Source: Adlercreutzia mucosicola DSM 19490 (GTDB lineage Bacteria > Actinomycetota > Coriobacteriia > Coriobacteriales > Eggerthellaceae). Taken from it: a stretch of DNA of 64,000 nucleotides. The notes beneath the pieces are model-generated. The model had not been told where the DNA came from. It saw only the letters and a list, made by a program, of their open reading frames with translations, and searched no databases. The stretch spans positions 248,001 through 312,000 of the forward strand of contig NZ_AUGK01000004.1 in the NCBI RefSeq assembly GCF_000422625.1, written 5' to 3'. Numbering within the stretch: position 1 is the first letter of the stretch; every line of letters begins with the position of its first letter. Positions 48,263-55,271 of this stretch are shown in pieces. A program made the position numbers and the translations under genes.

Positions 48263-48278
48263 GAAGCTCCTATGTATG

Positions 48279-49496
48279 TCAACTCGCTTCTTTCGTCTGA
48301 GACTTCAGCCAGGTATCGTACTTTTCCAAGAACTGAACGTTCATTAGCCGTCCCGTTTCCGCATAGCTCACCTTCTGGAAGCCGACGTTGAGGGCGTTGC
48401 CAGCCTCGACCAGAGTAATGCCCAAAGCCTGCCTGGCAGGGCGCAGGTCCTTCCATGAAGGACCCTTGACCTCGAACGGATGGCGCAGGGCCCTGAACAC
48501 CTCGCGCGCTATGTAGCGCTTGAAGCACCTTATGGTCTCCTTCTTGGACTTTCCGTCGCCCTTGCGCTTCTCGACGTAGTCCTTGGTTCTCTGGTCGTAC
48601 GACATCCTGGTCACCGCGATCTGGTAAAGCGCCCTGTTGGCCTTCCTATCGCCTCCTCTGTTCAGGCGGTGGCGCTCCGTTTTTCCGGAGCTCGCCAGAA
48701 GCGGGGCGGCGCCGCATAGGGAGGCGAACTCGGCCTCGCTGTTCAGCCTTTCCGGGTTTCCCCCGCCCGCGACGGCGAGAGCCGCGGCGGAAACGGTGCC
48801 GCATCCGGAGATTGCAAGCAGCGCAGGGGCGTTCGCTTCCAGGATCTCCTTCATCTTGCCCTCTACGGCGTCTGCCTCTCGATCCTGGAGATCCCAAGCC
48901 CTCCCCAAGGCCCCCAGGGCCAGAACAACGCCGTCGGCGCCGGGGTCAAGCGCCGAGAGAGCGCTCCTCAGGTCCTTTCTGGAGAGCTTCGCCAGGGACC
49001 TTCTCAGATCCTCGGGCGCTGTTACGATCAGGGATTTCGCCGCGTTTATCATCGCCGATGTGGCTCGCACGAGGCGATCGCGGGCTATCATGAGCTGCCG
49101 GAGGTCCTCCGTCCAGCCGAATTGGTCTTTGGGCTTCGACAGGTTGGTCCTCGCGATAACCTGCCGCGCCGCGACTTCGGCGTCCGCAGGATCGCTCTTC
49201 GGACGCCCCGGATTTCGCCTCGCCCTTCCCGGCACCATCACCTCGTACACGCAGTATCCCAGCTCGACCAGCCTGCGAGTCAGCCCCGCCCCGTACGAGC
49301 CCGTCCCCTCGACGCCAATGCCGGCGCACGTGGCCGGATCGCCTATCTTTCCGGCAAGGGCGTCGTAGCCCTTTGCATCTGCGTCGAATTTGAAGGTTCC
49401 GATCGCCCTCCCCATGCAGTCGAGGAGACAGAGAGTGTGGGTGTCCTTGTGCGTGTCGACGCCGGCAAAGACGAGGTTGTTCTCCAGCTCGGCCAT
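48279..49496 (-). CDS. IS110-family transposase (DEDD/serine recombinase)
   Basis: This 405-residue transposase has the RuvC-like N-terminal domain with FAGVDTHKDTHTLCLLD (first Asp near 14), GVEGTGSYGAGLTRRL with the Glu near 62, and KSDPADAEVAARQV near 100. The C-terminal Tnp_20 domain has ISGCGTVSAAALAVAGGG near 230 and LCGAAPLLASSGKTERHRLN near 260, which includes the serine region. The last 60 residues ('LGITLVEAGNALNVGFQKVS') look like an added small helix-turn-helix. IS110 enzymes recombine DNA guided by an RNA made from the element's non-coding end. All catalytic positions appear intact. Confidence 0.93.
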   Translation of the reverse strand: MAELENNLVFAGVDTHKDTHTLCLLDCMGRAIGTFKFDADAKGYDALAGKIGDPATCAGIGVEGTGSYGAGLTRRLVELGYCVYEVMVPGRARRNPGRPKSDPADAEVAARQVIARTNLSKPKDQFGWTEDLRQLMIARDRLVRATSAMINAAKSLIVTAPEDLRRSLAKLSRKDLRSALSALDPGADGVVLALGALGRAWDLQDREADAVEGKMKEILEANAPALLAISGCGTVSAAALAVAGGGNPERLNSEAEFASLCGAAPLLASSGKTERHRLNRGGDRKANRALYQIAVTRMSYDQRTKDYVEKRKGDGKSKKETIRCFKRYIAREVFRALRHPFEVKGPSWKDLRPARQALGITLVEAGNALNVGFQKVSYAETGRLMNVQFLEKYDTWLKSQTKEAS

Positions 49497-49772
49497 GTGC
49501 AGCCTTTCAGGTCAATTCCTATACGATGCTCCGAACCGAAGGCTGGCTAGACAGAACACTGATGGAGGCGGTACCATGCGGATTGCTAGGTCCACGTGCC
49601 CAGGCCCATGCTCCTATCAGGTCATTGGCCGGCCTTGGTCGGGGCCGACGCGAGGCTCTTCGAGTTGAGGCCAGTCGCCGGAATCGACGGCAATCCTTTA
49701 ATGGGCCATCGCGTCGGCTCATGCGCATTTTCGCCGATGGTCCTCGCCGACAGCGCGATTCCCATTATCAGT
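49497..49772 (-). ncRNA. Candidate bridge RNA region of the IS110-family element
   Basis: This 276-nt non-coding end lies upstream of the transposase, where the IS110 group encodes its bridge RNA. On the minus strand it contains several GC-rich dyads, for example GGCCTGGGCACGTGG and GCCTTCGGTTCGG. The family role is known from published work on IS110 elements. The RNA, its loops and its guides were not verified here. Confidence 0.55.
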
Positions 49773-50125
49773 GTCCTTCAGGTGCCCGAAGAACCCCTCC
49801 ATGCAGGCATTGTCGAGGCAGGTCGCCTTCCCTCTCGCCACGATAGGAGTCGCATCTTCTGCGCCTTATCCGGCAGCGCAGCCCCTCCTCGCGCATCAGC
49901 TTGAGCACGGTCTCGCCGCTGACGGCAACCCGTGCCCGGCCCCGAGCGCCATCGCGACCTGCCGGTATCCCATGCCGCTCGGGATGCGGGAGAATGCCTC
50001 GCGCACCAAAGGGCGCACGTCCGCCCATCGGTCGGATTTGGGGTTCCTCCCGCCTGCGTAGCGATAGCAAGTGCCCTTCGGAAGTCCGAGCTTGTCGAGC
50101 ACGAGCCCGAGCGGGTATTCATGCC
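49773..50125 (-). pseudogene. IS3-family orfB, 5' fragment (frameshifted, internally deleted)
   Basis: On the minus strand pieces of OrfB appear in three frames: VADSLRHEYPLGLVLDKLGL, then GYRQVAMALGAG, then SGETVLKLMREEGLRCRIRR, then ATCLDNACMEGFFGHLKD at the right-hand border of the IS110-type element. The DDE core that should lie between the last two pieces is missing. At least two frameshifts and one deletion make it non-functional. Confidence 0.85.
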
Positions 50126-50578
50126 TCAGCGAGTCCGCCACCCCTGCCCGACCTCGTCCGCCAAGGCGCTGACTCGTTTTTGGATTTCGAGCTCCAGCTC
50201 CTCCTCGCGGGAGGAGAACGCGGGCCCCGGCTTCTTCGGACGGCCCTTGGGCTTGGGGAAGAGGGCGTCGGGCCCTCCCTCGCGATAGAGGCGGCACCAT
50301 GTGTCTATCTGGGTCTTCGACTTGAGGTCGAACGCCTCCATGGCCTCCGGCTTGGTCATCCTCCCCTCGACGACGGCCCGCGCCGCTCGCACCTTGGTCT
50401 CGTGGTCGTATTTCCGATGGGTTGTCACGAACAGGGCCTCCTTTCCGAGCGCCCTGCAAGCATACAGCCATCTCTTGACCGTCTCGCGGGAACCCCGAGC
50501 ATCCTTCCGGCCGACTTGCTCGCGAAGCCCATCTCGAAGCACCGTGCCGCCTCGGCCCTGACGTCCATTCCGTATCTC
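50126..50578 (-). pseudogene. IS3-family orfA (frameshifted)
   Basis: It reads LRYGMDVRAEAARCFEMGFA and SKSAGRMLGVP in one frame, then RETVKRWLYACRALGKEALF, KAMTKPEAMEAFDL-like HTH pieces and KPKGRPKKPG in another. One C appears lost near 50489 (GVP-RETVKRW when restored). Two helix-turn-helix motifs typical of IS150-group OrfA are visible. The ATG/TTG start lies near 50566-50578. Confidence 0.85.
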
Positions 50579-50600
50579 AACGCATCGCCCCTCAAAGCGA

Positions 50601-50632
50601 GTGGGACTGGAAACTTTTGTTTCCAGTCCCAC
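50601..50632. terminator. Perfect 14-bp hairpin at the IS3 right end
   Basis: GTGGGACTGGAAAC (50601-50614) and its complement (50619-50632) with a TTTT loop, partly inside the terminal repeat. It may shield the element from outside transcription. Confidence 0.55.
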
Positions 50633-50706
50633 TATCGGGGTTCAGTTCAATGGGACGGCTTCTTTTGTAGGGACCCCAATTTCGGTACCTCCCGACTCGC
50701 CCCCCC

Positions 50707-50836
50707 GTAGGAACGGGCTTCAGCCCGCCCTTCAAGCTGGAGCCGTCTCTCAGGTCGCGGGCGACCTAAAGCCCGCCCCTACGGGGTGGCACCTCCCGGG
50801 CCGCGGCTGGGCTGAAGCCCGCCCCCTGTGGGGGTC
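50707..50836. repeat. Cluster of three REP-like palindromes
   Basis: GAACGGGCTTCAGCCCGCCC (50711-50730), CCTAAAGCCCGCCCCTACGG (50765-50784) and GGGCTGAAGCCCGCCCCCTG (50809-50828) share the core (G)GGCTT-AGCCCGCCC. They alternate in orientation, and each ends near a CCCCTACGGGG-like string. A fourth copy is at 9131-9158. Confidence 0.65.
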
Positions 50837-50857
50837 TCCCTTGCACTAGTGGCCTCT

Positions 50858-50890
50858 CGGCCCCGCAGGATTACCCTGCGGGGCCGTTTT
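50858..50890 (+). terminator. Orphan + strand terminator
   Basis: CGGCCCCGCAGG (50858-50869) and CCTGCGGGGCCG (50875-50886) form a perfect 12-bp stem followed by TTTTATTG. The nearest + strand gene upstream is the CoA-transferase at 46718-48028, on the other side of the nested IS elements, so this may be its original terminator. Confidence 0.75.
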
Positions 50891-51156
50891 ATTGCGCCCA
50901 CCCCCTCTCTTGCGGTGTAGCAAATAGCTGCCCGTAGATCGGGGAACATTTTCATAACGCAAGTTGCAAATTGAAAACACATAATATGCACATGCACAAC
51001 AGTGACGTATTGACGCAGAGTTACATCCCACCAGCGCACTAAAGTGCCCTCAAAGGCAATCGCCAGAGCCCTTGGCAATGAAGAAAACTGACTCTTTGAC
51101 TGGACCGAGCGACTCCCCGATGCCAAGAACTGTCGTGCCGATGAAGGAGGCATATC

Positions 51157-53023
51157 ATGACCCGCACATCCGATCACATTCCGACGACCGGCATTTCCCG
51201 CCGCACCTTCTGCAAGGGCGCCGCCGTCCTGGGCATCTGGGGCGGTCTCGCCAGCTTCGGCCTGACCAGCTGCGCCCCCCCATACGTCCACGGACGCGGC
51301 CGCCGGCGGATGGAAGGCGGGCACCTACACCGCCGAGGTCACGGGTCATAACGCCCCCTACACCATGACCGTCACCTTCTCCGACAACGCCATCACCGCC
51401 ATCGACACCTCGGCCAACCAGGAGTCGCTCGGCGTGGGCGCCGACGCCCTGAAGGCACTCACCGACCAGGTCATCGAGAACCAGACCGTCAACATCGACA
51501 CCGTGACCGGCGCCACCCTGTCGTCCATGTCGCTGCAGGAGGGCCTGACCGAGTGCGCCGAGCAGGCCGGCGCCCTGGAGGCCCTGGAAGAGGCCGCGGC
51601 CCCCGCGAAGCCCGAAGTGCAGCCCACCTACGACACCGATGTGTGCGTCGTGGGCGCCGGCGGCTCGGGCCTGGCATCGGCCATCGCCGCCGTGCAGGCC
51701 GGCGCAAGCGTCATCGTGCTGGAGAAGTGCGGCATCACCGGCGGTTCCACCAACGTGTCCGAGGGCGCGCTGAACGCCGTGGATCCCGAGCGCCAGGGCA
51801 AGCAGGGCATCGAGGACTCCATCGAGGTGTTCTACGACACCACCATGAAGGGCGGCCACGACCAGGGCACGCCCGAACTGGTACACTACCTGACCGACAA
51901 CGCCCTGGAGTCCGTCCACTGGCTGGAGAGCCTGGGCGTTGAGTTCAAAGACGAGTGCGGCAGCGCCACCGGTTCTCTCGGCGAGCGCAGCCACTACCCG
52001 GCCACACCTTCCGGCAACACCTATATCCGCTCGTTTCAGAAGTTCGTGGCCGATAACGCCGACAAGATCACCATCTTGAACGACATGCAGGCCAAAGAGC
52101 TCATCATCAACGACGAGGGCGCCGTGGTGGGGGTCGCGGCCCTCTACGACGAGACTGAGGACGTCACCGTGAACGCCAAAGCCGTTATCATCGCCACCGG
52201 CGGCTTCGGTGCCAACGTGGAGTACCGCCAGTCCGTCAACGACGGCGTGTGGAAGGAAGTTACGCTGGACGACTCCATCGGCTGCACCAACATCAAGCCC
52301 TGCGCCCAGGGCGAGGGCCTGGCGCTCGCCGAAGGGGCCGGTGCCGAGCTCATCGGCCTGTCCGACATCCAGCTGCACCCCTGCGGCACCCCGGGCACGG
52401 GCCTCATGGAGGATATCCGCACCTCCGGGCGCAACCGCATCTTCGTGAACAAGGAGGGTAAGCGCTTCGTGAACGAGGGCGCCGAGCGCGACGTTCTGTG
52501 CAAGAACATCTTCGCCCAGCCCGACGGCACCTACTGGGTCGTGGTGAACGTGCTGCGCTACCCCGACCCCGACGAGCCCGACGCCAACGGCGCCACCATC
52601 AACAACATGCTGGCCCTGAACCACATCGTGACCGGCGAGACGGTGGAGGACCTGGCTGCGGCCATGGATGTGGACGCCGCGAACCTGCAGGCCTCCCTGG
52701 ACGCCTACAACGCCGTGGTGGGCGGTGCGGAAGACGAGTTCGGTTTCGTGGCCGACAACACCGCCGACGCCGAGATGGTGGACGGCCCCTGGTATGCCTG
52801 CCGCAAGGTGCCCACGGTGCACCACACCATGGGCGGCATCCACGTGAACGTGGAATCCGAGGCTGTGGCAGCCGACGGCAAGGTGATTCCGGGCCTGTAC
52901 GCCGCAGGCGAGTGCACTGGCGGCATCCACGGAAGCAACCGCCTGGGCGGCAATGCCATCGCCGACTGCATGACCTTCGGCCGCAATGCCGGCACCAACG
53001 CCGCCGCCTACGCCCTGGCCTAG
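51157..53023 (+). CDS. Tat-exported FMN/FAD reductase (urocanate/fumarate reductase type), frameshifted in a poly-C tract
   Basis: It starts MTRTSDHIPTTGISRRTFCK with a twin-arginine signal and lipobox LTSC. Right after the lipobox Cys, a run of seven C (51275-51281) shifts the frame; with six C the reading continues APHTSTDAAAGGWKAGTYTA in the downstream frame. The rest is complete: an FMN_bind domain with TVTGATLSSMS (covalent-FMN type, near residue 117), FAD_binding_2 with CVVGAGGSGLASAIAA near 165, EKCGITGGSTNVSEG, HTMGGIHVN and GECTGGIHGSNRLGGNA. There is no CxxCH heme. It would reduce an unsaturated organic acid outside the membrane. The substrate is unknown. The best intact frame begins at 51365. 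Confidence 0.85.
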
Positions 53024-53080
53024 GGCAGCTCGGCACCCACCCTGTCGTTGCATCCCTCTCCTTTCCAGGAGGGGAAACAC

Positions 53081-53106
53081 GGAAGGCGCCCCACGGGGCG
53101 CCTTCC
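53081..53106. terminator. Hairpin between reductase 2 and the flavoprotein gene
   Basis: GGAAGGCGCCCC (53081-53092) and GGGGCGCCTTCC (53095-53106) lie between convergent genes. T-tracts are short, so termination efficiency is uncertain. Confidence 0.6.
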
Positions 53107-53134
53107 CTTGCAGATGAGCCGAGCCGCGTGCTTA

Positions 53135-53752
53135 CTACAGGCCCAGACGCGCGCCCAGGGCCACGATGTCGGCGCCCAGCTGGCGGGCGATGGCAAAACC
53201 GATGGCGTCGCCCTTCACCGAGCGCCACACCGGTTGGCCGCCTTCGTCCAGCCCCGCAAATCCCGTGGCGATGGCCCCGGGTGCCAGAGGCGCGCCGGCG
53301 GGACGGGCGTGCACGGCCAGCATCTCATGGGTAGCGAGCCACTGATCGATCAGTGCCAGCGTGCCCTCGCCGCCGCAGTTGTTCAGCCCCGCCGTGGCCA
53401 AGCCGCCGCCCAGCTTGCCCGCCAGCACGTTCTCCACCATATGGAAGGGACGCGTGCGATCCATGAAGTTCTTCGTGCGGGCGCTCACCGTGCCGAAGTA
53501 GTCCGGCGAGGCGAGCAGGATGGCGTCGGCGGCCCGCATCTTCCCGTAGAGCTCGTCCATGTCGTCGGTAAGCGCGCAACTCGTCTGCGCCATGCAGCGG
53601 TTGCACCCGATGCAGAAGCCGATATCCAGCTTCGACAGCTCCACCAGCTCGGTGTCGGCCCCGGCCGCCGCGGCCGCCTCCAAGGCCGCGCCCAAAAGCG
53701 CCGCCGTTCCCTTGCCGGCCCGATGGCTGCCGTTGATTCCCAGTACCTTCAT
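53135..53752 (-). CDS. Iron-sulfur flavoprotein / NADPH-dependent FMN reductase family
   Basis: This 205-residue flavodoxin-fold protein has the FMN phosphate loop GINGSHRAGKG at its start and the cysteine motif CIGCNRCMAQTSC near 47 (C-x2-C-x2-C-x5-C), the pattern of archaeal and clostridial iron-sulfur flavoproteins. ASPDYFGTVSARTKNFMDR near 85 is the second FMN contact. It may pass electrons to the neighbouring reductase or serve general redox balance. ATG 53752 has GAGGAG 6 nt upstream. It is convergent with reductase 2. Confidence 0.85.
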   Translation of the reverse strand: MKVLGINGSHRAGKGTAALLGAALEAAAAAGADTELVELSKLDIGFCIGCNRCMAQTSCALTDDMDELYGKMRAADAILLASPDYFGTVSARTKNFMDRTRPFHMVENVLAGKLGGGLATAGLNNCGGEGTLALIDQWLATHEMLAVHARPAGAPLAPGAIATGFAGLDEGGQPVWRSVKGDAIGFAIARQLGADIVALGARLGL

Positions 53753-53843
53753 TGCGACTCCTCTTCTCCTACAAAGAGAGCCCCGGCCTTTTGGGCTGCG
53801 GGGCTCTCCTATCAAGCCATCGAGGGTTTGCCTCGGATGTGAC

Positions 53844-54722
53844 TTACATGTTGTGGAAGGCGTACTTCTCCGGGTTCTCCTTCACGTCGGCACGGTTCTT
53901 CGGGTTCATCTTCAGCGTACCCATGATGCCGTCGTTGGTGTTGGAGGCCAGAACCTGGTTGCGGTTCTCCATCTTGATGCAGTTCTCAAAGGAGGTGCCG
54001 TCCAGCGAGCACTGCAGGGCCTCCTTGGTCAGGCGCAGGCCGAACGGAGCGGTCTCGCGGCACATCTCTTCGGCCATGGCCACGGCGGTCTCGAGCACGT
54101 CGTCGTCGGCCACCACGCGGTTGGCGAAGCCCCACTCCAGCAGTTTCTCAGCGCCGAAGCGGGCGGGGTTCATGAGGATCTCGCAAGCGCGAGCGTAGCC
54201 CACGATCTTCGGGAGGAAGAAGGAGCCGCCCATGTCGGTGCCGGTGTAGCCGATGGACAGGTAGCCGGCGTTCATCTTGAAGGACTCGCCCAGCACGCGC
54301 ATATCGCAAGCGCAGGAGATGGACAGGCCGCCGCCCACGGCGAAGCCCTTCAGGGCGCCGATGATGGGCTGCTCGCAGCGGCGCATGTTCACGATCTGGT
54401 CGGAGCACATGCGCTGCATGATGTAGAAGTCGCGCTGGATACGGCCCATATCCTCGGGGGGATCGAGCGCCAGATCGTTCAGGTTGAAGCCGGCGCAGAA
54501 AGACTTGCCCTCACCGGTCAGCACGATGACGCGGCAGTCCTTGTCCATGCGGACCTTGATGAGGAAGTCGTTGAACTCCGCCATCTGGGCGTAGGACATG
54601 GCGTTCAGGTTACCGGCATCGTCGAAAGAGCAGATGTAGACCGGGCCGCGCTGCTCGATCTTCAGCTTCTCGTAGTCGTAGGTGAACTCGGGCAGATGGT
54701 AGGCCTCCTGATAGACACTCAT
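53844..54722 (-). CDS. Crotonase-superfamily protein (CaiD/EchA-like), canonical glutamates absent
   Basis: This 292-residue protein has the crotonase fold: GKSFCAGFNLNDLALDPPED near 70 (oxyanion-hole part), then ALKGFAVGGGLSISCACDMR near 125-145 and YTGTDMGGSFFLPKIVGYAR near 160. In classical enoyl-CoA hydratases the positions after GGG and before the GGTQ-like loop hold the two catalytic Glu. Here they read GGGLSIS and YLSIGYTGTD, so both appear replaced, with an Asp in the second loop. It may be an atypical hydratase, isomerase or thioesterase. ATG 54722 has AAAGGGG upstream. It is divergent from the CoA ligase. Confidence 0.82.
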   Translation of the reverse strand: MSVYQEAYHLPEFTYDYEKLKIEQRGPVYICSFDDAGNLNAMSYAQMAEFNDFLIKVRMDKDCRVIVLTGEGKSFCAGFNLNDLALDPPEDMGRIQRDFYIMQRMCSDQIVNMRRCEQPIIGALKGFAVGGGLSISCACDMRVLGESFKMNAGYLSIGYTGTDMGGSFFLPKIVGYARACEILMNPARFGAEKLLEWGFANRVVADDDVLETAVAMAEEMCRETAPFGLRLTKEALQCSLDGTSFENCIKMENRNQVLASNTNDGIMGTLKMNPKNRADVKENPEKYAFHNM

Positions 54723-55271
54723 GCGTGAACCCCTTTCGTACAAAGTACTCAAGTTTTAACTTTTAGCCCATTGGAATTTCCATCCTTTTGGCTTTCTCAT
54801 CATAGTGCTCCATGGATTCTCAAATTTCTACGGACAAATTATTATATCTGTCTATTTTATTACACAAATGATCATATTTGTGGGTGGCATTTCGATAACA
54901 TATTATTCTGATCTATATAATCATCGAATATTCCAATTATCTTTTCTCAATTCTCGCTTCTTGTCCTATATGCATCTTTGTATGCTGGGAGCAAGAGGTT
55001 TTCGGCGACGCATCGACTGATGGCGTCGATGCCAGGGGAAAGGATTGCCGATGGACAGTGATCCAGCAGGCGCCGCGAAACGGAGGCGACGATGTCGCCT
55101 CGGATGCGGGGTACGGCCTGAGTCGACGAGCAGGGAGGCCCTCAATAGGCCTTTCCAATGCAAGCGCGGTTCTTGCTATGACATGCCGTCAGCGACGGAC
55201 GGTATGATGACGGTATCGAGATTGGGCGCCGTACGGGGAAAGACGGCGGAGTGCACAGCAAAGGGGTTTGC
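54723..55271. promoter_or_regulatory. Long divergent promoter region between crotonase and CoA-ligase genes
   Basis: This 549-nt region has no gene. About 54760-54970 is very AT-rich and carries the dyad CACAAAT-GATCAT-ATTTGTG (54863-54882), a candidate operator. The rest (54980-55260) has normal GC content and one small hairpin, GAGGCGAC/GTCGCCTC near 55082-55100. Nothing else stands out. Confidence 0.55.
54863..54882. promoter_or_regulatory. 20-bp operator-like dyad
   Basis: CACAAATGATCATATTTGTG has perfect 7-bp arms around GATCAT and lies in the AT-rich part of the divergent region, about 140 nt from the crotonase start. Confidence 0.45.

Larger units (their letters stand above)
48263..49772 (-). 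mobile_element. IS110-family insertion sequence, about 1510 bp
   Basis: The borders are inferred from where the interrupted IS3 orfB reading resumes: 48262/48263 on the left and 49772/49773 on the right. The element has one transposase gene on the minus strand, ending 16 nt from the left border, and a 276-nt non-coding end at the right. No terminal inverted repeats and no target duplication are seen, as is normal for IS110. The transposase is intact, so it may be active. Confidence 0.85.
48071..50649. mobile_element. Decayed IS3-family element (IS150-like), split by an IS110-family insertion
   Basis: The left end TGAACTAGACCCCAAAAGTG (48071-48090, then GGAC to 48094) and the complement of the right end (50649-50626, TGAACTGAACCCCGATAGTG then GGAC) are imperfect terminal inverted repeats, 20 of 24 matching. 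Inside, on the minus strand, lie orfA and orfB remains (50578 down to 49773, and 48262-48110). orfA is frameshifted, orfB lacks its catalytic middle, and the IS110-type element separates the orfB ends. No target-site duplication is visible at the outer ends. Confidence 0.85.
50650..51156. other. Intergenic region upstream of reductase 2
   Basis: It holds three REP-like palindromes (50707-50836), a strong + strand terminator with no gene in front of it (50858-50890), and an AT-richer promoter area (about 50930-51010) for the reductase. No gene is visible. Confidence 0.6.

Noticed and set aside
51157-51351. Separate 64-residue gene in front of reductase 2
   Set aside because: It is the Tat signal peptide of the reductase followed by a frameshifted tail; the join across the seven-C run is clear.
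54937-55158. 73-codon open frame in the crotonase/CoA-ligase gap
   Set aside because: No ribosome site, no homology pattern, and a shadow-like composition.
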